A stretch of 64,000 nucleotides of DNA from Bacteroidales bacterium UBA5536 (GCA_002426795.1 DINQ01000024.1:123394-187393); one strand, 5' to 3'; counted from the stretch's first letter, positions 1 through 9,612 are shown. Made by a program: numbers and translations. The notes: generated from the letters alone by a model not told the origin.

Positions 1-242
1 TAAAATGGTGCGATAAGTATATGGCGTTCTTTTGGTTCGTAGATAACCTTTTCGCTGTATGTACAAGCTGGCAGGTTCATAGTTTGTAAATTATTAGCAA
101 GGCCTTGGCAGTTACGCTCAAAGTTTTTAGCAAAGCTTTGCATTTGCCGTGTGAGTTTTTTGTGTCGCATCGCTTCAATAGCAGCGTTACGTACGTTTTC
201 AAAACTACTTACCTCATTATATATATTGCCTATTCGTTTCAT
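1..242 (-). CDS. DGR reverse transcriptase, N-terminal 80 residues (cut by window edge)
   Basis: Reading leftward from the ATG at 242-240, the frame stays open to the window edge. The visible start (MKRIGNIYNEV...) and the stretch IYEPKERHILIAPF match the N-terminal region of group II-intron-like reverse transcriptases of diversity-generating retroelements, where 'PK.R.I..P' precedes the first palm motif. The catalytic YxDD box would lie outside the window. The gene sits directly downstream of the template repeat on the same strand, the usual DGR order (variable protein, TR, RT). Family role: makes mutagenised cDNA from the TR transcript. The assignment rests on the N-terminus plus the very clear TR/VR pair beside it. 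Confidence 0.85.
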   Translation of the reverse strand, partial: MKRIGNIYNEVSSFENVRNAAIEAMRHKKLTRQMQSFAKNFERNCQGLANNLQTMNLPACTYSEKVIYEPKERHILIAPF

Positions 243-363
243 AGAGCGCAACGTGTTAGTGTGCCGTCAATATACAGTGCTTTCGCTTGCGCTACTAACA
301 CCGAACCAACTGTTATAACTCTTTTAGCAAGTGCTAAGGCTTGATGGCTTCCTGGATAAAAAA

Positions 364-479
364 GACGGTATAGGCGAAACCCATAGTTCGCATTCGCATT
401 CGAGACACGATTGTTCGTGTTCGCATTCCGAACACCCGCATTCGAACCATTGTTCGCATTGCCAGCGAGCAGAGGGCCA
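364..479 (-). repeat. DGR template repeat (TR)
   Basis: This 116-bp segment aligns without gaps to 561-676 (offset 197). All 20 mismatches are T on the plus strand here, that is adenines in the minus-strand template. Read as codons it carries eleven AAT/AAC codons, the hallmark of a DGR template, while the copy has other residues at ten of them. It lies between the variable gene stop (541) and the reverse transcriptase start (242), same strand. Outside 364-479 the similarity stops at once. It is probably non-coding, although it is open in one frame. Confidence 0.96.
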
Positions 480-540
480 CAGCCATCTGGCCTGTTTTTT
501 AAGTTTTTATATTTTAAAATCCGCCGCATATCGCATTTCG

Positions 541-2016
541 TTATTCGATTGCCGGGTTATGACGGCACAGGCGAAACCCATAGCGCGCATCCGCAGACGA
601 GACACGAGAGCTCGTGACCGCAGCCCGAACACCCGCAGGCGAACCAGAGTTCGCAGGGCCAGCGAGCAGAGGGCCAAACCAGCCCCTATCAGCAGGGTTT
701 CTGTAATAGTAGTCGCAAAGCCCCTGTACAGAGCTTCCTTGCGTGTTGATAGGGTACATATCGCCTTTAGTATTTTCAACTTCATTCCATCCATATCCGT
801 TAGCAGTAGGCAGGTCAACACTTCTAAGTTCATATCCATCAGGGGGTGTTTCTGTTAATCCGGTTGTTTCGTCGTTAGCAGGATTAGCCAGCTTAGTATA
901 ATCTTCACAAACATAAAGATGCACCTTGCCGCCATTAGCGTCTGCCTGATGATAAACTAAATGATCAGTATTAATTAGCCATAGGTACTCAAACCAGTTT
1001 TCGAAACCATGCCAGCTGGTTACTGTTACATCTTTATCAGTGCCTAAGTTTTGCCAGTTTTTGATTGTATAAGTTACCTGGCCTGTATGGTTGCCAAGCG
1101 GAGCCGTAACGCCATTAGGCACAAAAGGATAATATCCGTTATGTGCGCTCCATTCAGCTGATGCAACAGATGGTCCATTGCCTAATCCACCCTGCTTGAA
1201 TCCTTCAGCTGTAAGCGCAGCATTGTAAGCTGCTTGTGAGTTGTAGGTAGCATATTCGAGCGTAAAGAGTTGTGCAAGCTCACTCATTACGCCAGCTGCA
1301 CCAGTTGTCAGGCTACCAAAGTGCTTAGTGAGCAGCGTTGCACGGCTCACGTTAGTTCGTGCCATACCCTGATCTGTTTGATATGTATTATCACGGGCAG
1401 CATTGTTATTGCCACCACGGAATTGAGAAGCATTGTCAGTAAATAATGGTAGATCAGTAACACCATCTCTTTTAATACTCCCATCCGGGTTAAATTGCAA
1501 ACTGCATACAGAAGCAATACGGTTGTTAATGTTATCGAATGTGCCGTACCAGGGGCTTATACTAAGAGCAGGACGATAAGTGTATCCGGGAATATATTCT
1601 GTGCTAAACCACCTATCAACGTACTTTCCTATAGAATTCTCACCAATCTCTAGTTTAAACCAATAGCCAGGTTTATATAACATTACATTGCCAGCAGCAC
1701 CCGTAAGATCAGCTTCAGCTCCATTATCACCCCTAAAACGGCTATCATCTTGATCAAGCCAATACATTAATGTTCCATCTGTAGCTTCGACATATCTTTT
1801 TATTTGATTCTGTATTGGCAATGATTGGTGTAATAGAGCACTTCCTATTCGCTCAACAGTAGCGCTTAGAGAGTTGACATAAACCCTGTAACCATATCTA
1901 ATAGCGTCTAATACTTCATTATCATAACCCCATAGATACTTTTTCTCACCATTGATTGTTTTGTAATATAAATTGCCAGATGCATCTTTAAAAAACTTTC
2001 TAACATATCTATTCAT
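541..2016 (-). CDS. DGR target: tail-tip receptor-binding / fibre protein with variable C-terminus
   Basis: A 491-residue protein, last gene of the tail module and 3 bases downstream of another fibre-like gene. The C-terminal ~45 residues coincide with the variable repeat; the fixed frame residues (RGWFGPLLAG... then YGFRLC) fit the end of a C-type-lectin-like fold, the usual scaffold of DGR variable proteins, where the mutable side chains are surface exposed. The positions free to change are roughly residues 454, 456, 457, 460, 465, 467, 469, 470, 474, 476, 478 and 484. The N-terminal part is Tyr/Trp/Asn-rich with no family I can name and presumably anchors the protein to the tail. Inferred role: host-receptor binding, with variation changing tropism. 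Confidence 0.88.
   Translation of the reverse strand: MNRYVRKFFKDASGNLYYKTINGEKKYLWGYDNEVLDAIRYGYRVYVNSLSATVERIGSALLHQSLPIQNQIKRYVEATDGTLMYWLDQDDSRFRGDNGAEADLTGAAGNVMLYKPGYWFKLEIGENSIGKYVDRWFSTEYIPGYTYRPALSISPWYGTFDNINNRIASVCSLQFNPDGSIKRDGVTDLPLFTDNASQFRGGNNNAARDNTYQTDQGMARTNVSRATLLTKHFGSLTTGAAGVMSELAQLFTLEYATYNSQAAYNAALTAEGFKQGGLGNGPSVASAEWSAHNGYYPFVPNGVTAPLGNHTGQVTYTIKNWQNLGTDKDVTVTSWHGFENWFEYLWLINTDHLVYHQADANGGKVHLYVCEDYTKLANPANDETTGLTETPPDGYELRSVDLPTANGYGWNEVENTKGDMYPINTQGSSVQGLCDYYYRNPADRGWFGPLLAGPANSGSPAGVRAAVTSSRVSSADARYGFRLCRHNPAIE
561..676 (-). repeat. DGR variable repeat (VR) at the 3' end of the fibre gene
   Basis: Variable copy of the template at 364-479, in frame within the last 48 codons of the gene 541-2016. 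Differences fall only at template adenines: Asn codons of the template became Pro, Ser, Ala, Val, Asp and Arg here, one Tyr became Cys, and one change is silent. The shared segment without changes at its 3' side (encoding YGFR) is where the initiation-of-mutagenic-homing site is expected. Ten of eleven template Asn codons differ, so this copy has been diversified at least once. Confidence 0.96.
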
Positions 2017-2019
2017 AGC

Positions 2020-2997
2020 TTATTCATTTATTTGAGTTGGTAATACAGAAGCATCATCCCAAACAATGCATTTTAGAGACGACACATAATTTGTTTGCCT
2101 GTGAATGGATGAAGCGTTGATATGCGCATCAATACCAGTGTGCTGGTAGGTTCCAACATTCTGAATATTGTTGTGATCGATATCACCCTCGCTAAAATGG
2201 ATGTTATCATCAGTCATGTGGTCAATAACATCCTGTGCAGCAATACCAGAATCTTCAATTACTTTGCCTGTTGTACCATTAAAACTTGGAAGATTTCCGT
2301 TAACTGCACTTGCAGGGCCTGTTACCGCACCATCAATGTTTGTTTGAACCACTGTCCAGTCAGCATCAATGTTACCACTTCCAGATCGGTCGACAACTGC
2401 AATAATCATATCACCAACTTCGCATACCTTTCCTGCATAAGTACCTGCTGTGATAACCTTATATGTCCATCCAGCACTGTATGTAGTTGGCAGTACAGTT
2501 ATTGTCCCACCAGTTCCAAGCGTCCCCTTAAAGACCATGGCATCAGTGGCACCAAGCAGGTTGTCGACATAAGCTTTAATTGCATCAGCCCTGAATATCT
2601 TTGTGTCAAGGTTGCTGTCTCCAGCACCGGTGGCAACGCCATATCCATCATTCAGGTTATTCGGATTATTCCAGGTTGGAATCTTACCTGAAGTAGCCGA
2701 TTGATTGGCATTAATAAAATCGCCACTCGCCGGCCTAGCCACCCAGTTTGATCCATTAAAATGATATAGCTTGTCCACATCAATAACAGCCACTTCCCAT
2801 CCGGCCGAAGGTGTATCAAAATGCCAACTCACATCATCCTTCCATGCTATTTTATTTGCCTGTCCGGCAAAGACGCCGGTTGGACTTGTTCCAACAAGAT
2901 AGCGGGTTCCAGCCGTGGTAACGGTTGGAGCATTAGCTATTGCAATCACTGGTGGCTGCCAGCTATGATCTTCTAAAACAGGAATTCTCTTTTGCAT
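2020..2997 (-). CDS. Tail fibre protein
   Basis: A 325-residue protein between the hub-like gene and the DGR target gene. The N-terminal part (LVGTSPTGVFAGQANKIAW) resembles the phage-fibre modules that begin with a capping or attachment domain; the middle contains a TDAMVFKGTLGTGGT-type segment seen in many Bacteroidota phage fibres. Low-complexity Gly/Asn/Thr/Ser content with few charged residues suggests a beta-rich trimeric fibre. It may be the stalk that carries the DGR-variable protein, judging from adjacency. No enzymatic motif is seen. Confidence 0.7.
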   Translation of the reverse strand: MQKRIPVLEDHSWQPPVIAIANAPTVTTAGTRYLVGTSPTGVFAGQANKIAWKDDVSWHFDTPSAGWEVAVIDVDKLYHFNGSNWVARPASGDFINANQSATSGKIPTWNNPNNLNDGYGVATGAGDSNLDTKIFRADAIKAYVDNLLGATDAMVFKGTLGTGGTITVLPTTYSAGWTYKVITAGTYAGKVCEVGDMIIAVVDRSGSGNIDADWTVVQTNIDGAVTGPASAVNGNLPSFNGTTGKVIEDSGIAAQDVIDHMTDDNIHFSEGDIDHNNIQNVGTYQHTGIDAHINASSIHRQTNYVSSLKCIVWDDASVLPTQINE

Positions 2998-3016
2998 TGT
3001 ATAAGTTTTTTAATGG

Positions 3017-5170
3017 TTAATCTTCAATTAAGTACACTTTTAATTTTGGGTCATAATTCATTTTTCGATGCCTGTCCTCCTCAAAGTTGAGAAGGTTATT
3101 GTGGTTTATTGCCTGTTCATTGAGCGAAAAAACAATTTCATTACTTTCAATATCTTCTGTAATAATGATTGGAATTCCTTGCTCTTCAATTTCTTCAGCA
3201 CGAAACGAGTAAATTTCTTTTTCTGGCAGTTCAGTTTCAAGAAGCTCTGCCTCAGGAAGCTCGATGCTTTCTGGTTTGTTTTTAATGTAGTCTGGAAGCT
3301 CCGTATCATCTTGCTCCCAGTCGCTCTGAATCTGGGCGTCTGGTATTTCTGGCTTATTTCTGATAAATGCAGGGCTAAGTTGGTTTTCCTGCTCCCAGTC
3401 GCTCTGAATCTGGGGTTCAATGGCGCCTGAGTTCTTAAGTGAAAGCGAATCAACACCTGTCTTGATATATTTCGTCCTTGTGCTTTGGGTAAATACAGTA
3501 TCTGAAAGCTTTACTTCATATTGACTTTCAGCCACAAGGTTGCGAGTTGCTTCGACAATTCTCAGTTGATCGTCTAATCCCAGTTCTGCATCTACCACCG
3601 AAATTTTATTACCTACAGGGAATGTAATGCTGTTGTCCGAAACATATTTTTCATCAATCGAAAGCTTATAGCTTATCTGTTCATTCGAGTATTTTTCAAG
3701 CCAGGCCGTCCCTTTTGTCAATAGCTCGTTTTCGGCAGCTTCGATATATGAATGAGGCAAATTGATGTCCAGGATGACATATTTATCACCAACTTGAACC
3801 TGAAATTCTGCTTCTGTTGGATGGGGTAATTCAAGGCCACGTTCATCTGTAAGTTGACGAAGTGTAAATTGTTTCAGGTCATGCTTGTAATCACTAATGA
3901 TAAATTCATATCCGGCCAGTTTTCCAGTGTTAAACTTCACCTTTGCCTCAAGCCCCGGAATCAGGTATAAAGTGTTCCCATTGTGATCAGCAAGTTTGAG
4001 ATCAAACATTTCGGCATCTGAAAACATCCTGTAGTCAGGACCTATCCCAGAAACAGTTCCTTCTCGATGAGGAAAAACCTCATCAAAAATGACCGTTCTT
4101 TCAATGACACCGTAATTTGCAATTGCAGTTTCATTTTCAAGATAATCAACATCTTCCGGGAAACCTTCGGAAGTTCCATCACTATAAACAAACTGACTTT
4201 CTGTGTTCCATGCCTTTATCCTGAATACTTGCGGAACAGGATCCTCGGGGTTTGCCTGATTATACGCAAGATATGTTGAGTTGAAATAATCACCTGCTTT
4301 CACCTCCCCAAAGTCAACCCATTGACCGTTCTGTCCTATCTGCAGCTGCACGTATGTGGCAGTAGTGTTTCCTATCACCAGAATTATTGGCGGGAAGTTG
4401 GCCGTATTGACGTTGGTAATTTCTACGAATACCGGATCAGCTCCTGGCATCCTAAGACGAGGCGAGTAATTCCTGTAATTAGGGCCAAGGTTCTTTGTAG
4501 AACCAAATACAAAAAGACGGGTAGTTAAGTTGTTTGCTGTTGCCTTTTGCCTTGTTAAGTCATATAAACCCTTGCCTTTCCCATACTCAAAGTTATGCAC
4601 TGAAATCAATGACACGTCGTCTCTGATATAGATCATTAGCCCGTCAACCGTTTCAAAGAACTTGAATTCAACTCCAAATTCTTCACAAATCTTTATTAAG
4701 GCCTGCTGACAATTGTTCTCCGAAAATGAAAGTGTTTTATATTCCGTTACACTCACATCTACATCAAAAGTCCAGGCATTAGCGCCAAAAACCCTGCTTA
4801 GGTTATTTTTTATAACATCAATGAAGTTCTGAAATTGGCCGGTGAGGTAAAACTCATGCGTAATATGGATGCCGGTAGCGTCCGCATCTAAAAACGTTGC
4901 TTTACTGAGGTTATAGAAGTAGCTTTCAAAAACAACCTGATAATCATACAGATTTGATGCGAGCTTCTGAAGCTGCGGAACGGTATTTAGGAGGTATGTT
5001 TTACCATATACCTCAATATAGTCTCCAATGCGAAGATCAACAGGGGTTGCTCGCTCAAAGAAAACCTGAACAACATCTTCGTTCATGAATTTTTGAACCT
5101 GCTGACTGTTGCTTTTTATAGCTACAGACACATCACTCCTGAGTGGTCGATGGATAACTATACTGTTCAT
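3017..5170 (-). CDS. Tail hub / baseplate protein (prophage tail-associated)
   Basis: A 717-residue protein after the distal tail gene (4-base overlap, ATGA type). The first ~400 residues look like a tail-tip hub of the gp44/gp27 kind: beta-rich, with a phrase such as RIGDYIEVYGKTYLLN near the start. The last ~170 residues carry two copies of a short repeat, QSDWEQ followed by an IRNKPE or IKNKPE block, separated by Pro/Glu-rich linkers; such repeats are common in Bacteroidota phage tail proteins. At DNA level 3313-3336 and 3391-3414 are identical. Position and size support a tail-tip structural role. I see no peptidase motif. Confidence 0.65.
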   Translation of the reverse strand: MNSIVIHRPLRSDVSVAIKSNSQQVQKFMNEDVVQVFFERATPVDLRIGDYIEVYGKTYLLNTVPQLQKLASNLYDYQVVFESYFYNLSKATFLDADATGIHITHEFYLTGQFQNFIDVIKNNLSRVFGANAWTFDVDVSVTEYKTLSFSENNCQQALIKICEEFGVEFKFFETVDGLMIYIRDDVSLISVHNFEYGKGKGLYDLTRQKATANNLTTRLFVFGSTKNLGPNYRNYSPRLRMPGADPVFVEITNVNTANFPPIILVIGNTTATYVQLQIGQNGQWVDFGEVKAGDYFNSTYLAYNQANPEDPVPQVFRIKAWNTESQFVYSDGTSEGFPEDVDYLENETAIANYGVIERTVIFDEVFPHREGTVSGIGPDYRMFSDAEMFDLKLADHNGNTLYLIPGLEAKVKFNTGKLAGYEFIISDYKHDLKQFTLRQLTDERGLELPHPTEAEFQVQVGDKYVILDINLPHSYIEAAENELLTKGTAWLEKYSNEQISYKLSIDEKYVSDNSITFPVGNKISVVDAELGLDDQLRIVEATRNLVAESQYEVKLSDTVFTQSTRTKYIKTGVDSLSLKNSGAIEPQIQSDWEQENQLSPAFIRNKPEIPDAQIQSDWEQDDTELPDYIKNKPESIELPEAELLETELPEKEIYSFRAEEIEEQGIPIIITEDIESNEIVFSLNEQAINHNNLLNFEEDRHRKMNYDPKLKVYLIED

Positions 5171-5610
5171 TCAAAATACTCCTTAAGTTTTAAGGTGAAT
5201 GTCCAGATGTTCTTCTTATACCGGAATACTTTCTCCAGCTTAACCTCATCTTCCCGGAAGCACTTTAGCGTGATCTTGTCGTTTGTGTCATAATATTGCA
5301 CAACAAGTGTCCGTGCTCCGGGCTGGTCGATAAGTGCAAGCAAACCACTCCTGTTGTTAAGCGCCTCGGTAATTGTTTCGCCTTTAACAAAACAAGTAAG
5401 TTCAAATGTCCGGGGCTCATACTTTACACTCGACAAATCAACCTCTTCCCCATTTTCATCAATCCAATCGTGTCTGTAGGCAATCTTTCTTTTTGGAGCA
5501 TCAAGCAGCCCGCTCGATTTCACAACATATACATTGAAGGAGCTGACATCGGTACCATCAAACGAATATCTGATGCGGAACTGGTCTTGTGGAATAGGTG
5601 GGTTTGCCAT
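5167..5610 (-). CDS. Distal tail-like protein
   Basis: 147 residues, directly downstream of the tape measure gene and overlapping the hub gene by 4 bases. This position (tape measure, distal tail, hub) is that of the Dit protein in siphophages, and its content (PRTFELTCFVKGETI, then beta-strand-like C-terminus KKNIWTFTLKLKEYF) is compatible with the N-terminal ring domain of Dit. It is shorter than typical Dit proteins (200-300 residues), so the galectin-like second domain is missing. Assignment is mainly from gene order. Confidence 0.55.
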   Translation of the reverse strand: MANPPIPQDQFRIRYSFDGTDVSSFNVYVVKSSGLLDAPKRKIAYRHDWIDENGEEVDLSSVKYEPRTFELTCFVKGETITEALNNRSGLLALIDQPGARTLVVQYYDTNDKITLKCFREDEVKLEKVFRYKKNIWTFTLKLKEYFE

Positions 5611-5612
5611 AT

Positions 5613-8600
5613 CTAAAATCCTCCGTTTGCTCTGATGTTATTGCTATTATCGTCAGTTTTAGTTTGAAGGAGCTCATAAATCCTTCTGATGAATACATTA
5701 TTCCGCGTGTTGTACTCGATACCGGATAGCTGTGATAGGATACTGTTAAGAGCAACAAGGCTCTGTGCCTGGTTCATCCTGATAGCATTCATCTGCCCAG
5801 CAATGAGACTTGCGGTTTCTTGTGAAACGCCTTTTATTGCACCTGTAAGGGAGGTGTCTGCCTGTAGTGCATTAGTATCGCCTAAAATTGATTGAAGAGC
5901 TGCAAACTGCTGATTGGCATCGTTAATAATAGCATTATAAACCGCCCTCAGATCCTCGATCTCACTAGTATCTAATCCGTCAGCTGTTGCTGTAGAAAAC
6001 TGTTCAAAAAATTGCTGGAGGGGCGCTTCCAGTGCCTTCATCTTGATTGATTGTAACATGGCATCTCTCATGATGTCTTCAAAGTAGCTTGCAAAGTCAT
6101 CAGCTGAGTTTTTACCCTCCCGGAACATTGATACAATACCATCAGCCAGTCCATTAACAGTTGTGCCTGTTAGGTACTCATTCTGCTGTCGTTCAATGTC
6201 CGCTATCTCACGTTCTGCATCTTTTATCGCCTCCAGGTAAGCAACAGCCATATCATAATCACTTTGACTTATAAAACCCTCGGAAAGGGCTCGCTGTAAC
6301 ACTTCTGCCTCATCCTGGATACCAGACATGTCAATCATGTCGGCCAAGCTTATTTTCACCTTACCCTGGACTGCTTTTGGGACCTTTTGATCAACGAACC
6401 GTAGATCATCAAGCGCTGCTCTGTTTTCCGCAATTGCCTGTTCGAGTGCATTTGTACTTGGGGCAAATTGCTGGCCAGTGGCCATAGTAGAGATGAGCCT
6501 GAGTTGTTCTTGCAATTCTTCACTTAGACGCTGACTTTGGAAAAGCTGCTGTTGCTGGTAAGAGAGGCGTTCTTTCTCGCGTTTCGCAATCCCGGCTTGT
6601 ACCCCAAACTGCTTATCGAGAGCGTTTGCAACTGAAAAAGTGAGACCAACAATACCCTGTGCCGCCCCCAGAGCATTGGCGAAGCCTCCCGTATTCGGAT
6701 CGATCTTTAACCCATTGACCACATTACCCAGCTGTCCGACAAGTTGTCCGATAGTGGATAGTATTTGTTTGAAGTTTTCATTAACACCCTCAAGATTTTG
6801 GGCGATATCACCAATAGAGTTTGCGGCTGTTGTAAGTCCATCGGCAAGCTTTGTGCTATCAATTGACTTGAGTTCCGCTGAGGTATTTTCAATGAACTTT
6901 TTTAAAGATGCATAAACCTTAGGTTGGTCTTTAAGTGTCGAAAGCTGCTCTTTGAGGATGTTAAGATATTTTAAGGCTTCACCTCTTGTTAGGCTGCTGA
7001 GGTCATCAGAAAGCTTCTTGAATGCCTCTGAACCCTTAATCTCTTCATCTGTTAAGATATTGATTTGCTCTTGCCGGAGTTTTTGAGCCGCCTCGATTGC
7101 TTCTTTGAACTTTTCAGAACCAAGTGTTTTTTCATCTAGGGCCTTTACGGCATTGAAATAATCCTGGTCAATTTTTTTTCGTTTTTGAGAGTATGTGCCT
7201 GCTGTTTCAATGAGTTTTTGGTAAGTTTCATTGCTTTGCTTAAAAAAGTCCTTTTCTGCTTTTGATAGTTCCTGGTATAGAAGGTTCATCTTTTGTAAGC
7301 CTTGCTCTGAGCCGTCCCATTGGCCTTGTGTGTCGATCGTTTTCTTGAGAAACTCGATGTAATCTATCAGGTCCTTATACTGATCTTTTGCGCTATCAAT
7401 TTGCTCTTTAATTGCATCGATCTGTGATTTATTTCCTAACAGATCATCTTTTGTGGATAACAGCACGCTGAGGTTATCCCTGTCCTGGCCCGTCTTTGTG
7501 GTTTTAGCCTCATACTTGCTAATCTCCTTATCCAGGTATTCCAGGAATGACTGACCACCCGAGACAAGATTTTTAAACTGCTCATCGGCAGATTCTTTTC
7601 CGTAGTTCTTTGCCCAGTTGTAATAGTTTTCATACATCTGGCGAATCTCTGACAGGTTCTGGGCAAAGGTTTTTTTAGTTTTGTCAAGCGGATCCGCATC
7701 TGGTTCAGGATCTTCATTGACAACAGCAATTAAATCCTGATAATTCGTGATAATTGCTTTAAGTTGTTCGATCATTGGCAGCTGGCCTGCTTTCGCCTGG
7801 GCAAAGTCAAGGAAAGAATCCTTAAAGTCATCAAAAGAATATTTTAAGTAACCAGTACTTTGACTAAGATCCTTAACAAACTCATCGTAAACATCTTTTG
7901 CATACTGTGAATATTCAAGAGTGCCACGCTTAATTTGACCTCCACTAGATTTTATTTCCTTGTCAACAGCATCATTTAAAGCATTAATAAAGGATCCTAT
8001 CCGGTCTGCTCCAAATTTTTCAGAAAAGCCATCGAGGAAACTGGAAAACTCGCTGTTGAATTTTTCATTTACTTTGCCTAAAACCTCTTCGAGTGCTGTG
8101 CTACTTTGCTTAACAGCAATGTTGGCAATAAGTGCATTTGTAGCCTTGTTTTGTGCTTTCTCAATGTCCTCTATTGTAGATTTTTCTGTTAACAAATTAT
8201 CAAGGTACTTTGAATACCTTGTATTAATAACATCAATAGCGTCCTTCCTTTTATCTGTTCCTTCTTTTGCATCCTTTAATGATTTGAATACAGCATTCAG
8301 GCTGGCAATCTCCTTCGTAGTCTCTTCATTAATGCTACTTAAAGCGTCTTTTGTTCTGTCAGTAGCTCGATTATAGGCCCACAATCCACCAATTAATGCC
8401 GTAACACCTGCCAAGGCCAAACCCCATGGTGATGCTTTTTGAGCAAGATTTAGCAGGTTCTGTTTAATTACAGCCAGTCCAAGTGCATTTGTGTAGCCTT
8501 GCATTGCAATGGTATTCAAAATCACCATCGCACGATAAGAACCATAGGTTGCAACAATTACCTTGAGAATATCCAGAACCGCTTCATAGTTCTCAACTAC

Positions 8601-9410
8601 TTCAATGGCAGCCTTAATCGCATCTTCAAATGTTGATTGATTTGATTCGCCAATACTATTAAGCATTTGATCCCAGGCATCACCAAGATTGGAAGCAAGC
8701 CCTGTAATTGAAGCCGCTTGCTTCTCCATCATGCCACCAAACATGCCTGTACTTTCGGTCAGGTTAACAATAACTTCCTGAAGCATTTCGAAGCTCAACG
8801 CTCCCTCGCTTGCCAGATCAAGAATTTCAGCCTTACTTACGTTGAGCGTTTTACTTAATTCTTCGATGATTGGAATGCCTCGGTTGGCGAATTGCATCAA
8901 GTCTTTAGTCATGATCCTGCCCTGAGTAGCGCTGGTGCCATAGAGGTAAACCAGGTCACCAAATGGAATAGACAGGCCGGCGGCAACATCGCCTAGCCTG
9001 CGCATGGTAGGGATAATATCATCGACTTCGGTTCCGTATGCCAACAATTGCTTGGCTCCGGCAGCAACACCTTTCAGATCAAAAGGTGTCTTGGCCGCAA
9101 ACCGGACGATGTCTTTCATTAATGCATCAGACTGTTGTTTGTTTTTCAGGATAGTCTCCAGTGCAATTTCTAACTGTTGAAACTCACCCCTTACCTGGCC
9201 GATCTCCTGAATCATGTTCTTGGCAAAACCGGCCGAGAAATATGCAGTAACCGCTGCTGCTGCATTGCGAAATGATTGATCAATTTTAGAGCCTTCCTTT
9301 TCAGCCTGATCACCAACACCTCTAATTCGATTGATCATCTGATCAAGTGCCTGATTGAATTCACGCTGATTAATCGTTGCATCAAAATCTAATGGTCCAT
9401 CACCGTTCAT
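5613..9410 (-). CDS. Tail tape measure protein
   Basis: 1265 residues, the longest gene of the tail module. The N-terminal ~250 residues fit the tape-measure N-terminal domain (conserved core FAAKTPFDLKGVAAGAKQLLAYG, then a GRIMTKDLMQFANRG block). A hydrophobic stretch lies near residues 290-345 and long charged coiled-coil segments follow at about 350-1000, ending in Gln-rich helices. It sets tail length and passes into the host during DNA injection. The start ATG overlaps the stop of the frameshifted chaperone extension (ATGA). At about 0.15 nm per residue the tail would be roughly 190 nm, an inference from family behaviour. Confidence 0.93.
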   Translation of the reverse strand: MNGDGPLDFDATINQREFNQALDQMINRIRGVGDQAEKEGSKIDQSFRNAAAAVTAYFSAGFAKNMIQEIGQVRGEFQQLEIALETILKNKQQSDALMKDIVRFAAKTPFDLKGVAAGAKQLLAYGTEVDDIIPTMRRLGDVAAGLSIPFGDLVYLYGTSATQGRIMTKDLMQFANRGIPIIEELSKTLNVSKAEILDLASEGALSFEMLQEVIVNLTESTGMFGGMMEKQAASITGLASNLGDAWDQMLNSIGESNQSTFEDAIKAAIEVVENYEAVLDILKVIVATYGSYRAMVILNTIAMQGYTNALGLAVIKQNLLNLAQKASPWGLALAGVTALIGGLWAYNRATDRTKDALSSINEETTKEIASLNAVFKSLKDAKEGTDKRKDAIDVINTRYSKYLDNLLTEKSTIEDIEKAQNKATNALIANIAVKQSSTALEEVLGKVNEKFNSEFSSFLDGFSEKFGADRIGSFINALNDAVDKEIKSSGGQIKRGTLEYSQYAKDVYDEFVKDLSQSTGYLKYSFDDFKDSFLDFAQAKAGQLPMIEQLKAIITNYQDLIAVVNEDPEPDADPLDKTKKTFAQNLSEIRQMYENYYNWAKNYGKESADEQFKNLVSGGQSFLEYLDKEISKYEAKTTKTGQDRDNLSVLLSTKDDLLGNKSQIDAIKEQIDSAKDQYKDLIDYIEFLKKTIDTQGQWDGSEQGLQKMNLLYQELSKAEKDFFKQSNETYQKLIETAGTYSQKRKKIDQDYFNAVKALDEKTLGSEKFKEAIEAAQKLRQEQINILTDEEIKGSEAFKKLSDDLSSLTRGEALKYLNILKEQLSTLKDQPKVYASLKKFIENTSAELKSIDSTKLADGLTTAANSIGDIAQNLEGVNENFKQILSTIGQLVGQLGNVVNGLKIDPNTGGFANALGAAQGIVGLTFSVANALDKQFGVQAGIAKREKERLSYQQQQLFQSQRLSEELQEQLRLISTMATGQQFAPSTNALEQAIAENRAALDDLRFVDQKVPKAVQGKVKISLADMIDMSGIQDEAEVLQRALSEGFISQSDYDMAVAYLEAIKDAEREIADIERQQNEYLTGTTVNGLADGIVSMFREGKNSADDFASYFEDIMRDAMLQSIKMKALEAPLQQFFEQFSTATADGLDTSEIEDLRAVYNAIINDANQQFAALQSILGDTNALQADTSLTGAIKGVSQETASLIAGQMNAIRMNQAQSLVALNSILSQLSGIEYNTRNNVFIRRIYELLQTKTDDNSNNIRANGGF

Positions 9411-9612
9411 ATTCCTAAAATTCTTTCCAGTTCATCAATATCATCAGGCTCTTCAATTGTTTTATCGTCGCTGTTTCCATATCTGGGCGCATCGGCTATC
9501 ATTATCTGAAGGTTTATCCAAGAAATTTCCCATAGCAAGTATTCATAAGACCAACCTGTAGCAGTACACACACTCCACAGTGTTCCCCAAAGGCTTTTTA
9601 ATCCTTTTGCAT
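9407..9612 (-). CDS. GT-type C-terminal extension of tail assembly chaperone (made by -1 frameshift)
   Basis: Between the chaperone stop (9598-9600) and the tape measure start there is an open frame in the -1 register with no start codon near its beginning. It reads GLKSLWGTLWSVCTATGWSY..., then ISWINLQIMIADAPRY and an acidic tail, ending exactly at the tape measure ATG. A chaperone followed by an in-phase -1 extension directly before the tape measure gene is the gpG/gpGT arrangement of lambda. The best slip site by eye is GCAAAAG at about 9605-9611 (CAA AAG re-read as GCA AAA); it is not a perfect X XXY YYZ heptamer. Trp-rich helical content suits binding of tape measure. Confidence 0.72.

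Noticed and set aside
239..529. Open frame over the template repeat (96 codons)
   Set aside because: It contains the Asn-rich TR and overlaps the RT start. DGR templates are non-coding; the frame is open because the TR mirrors a coding VR.
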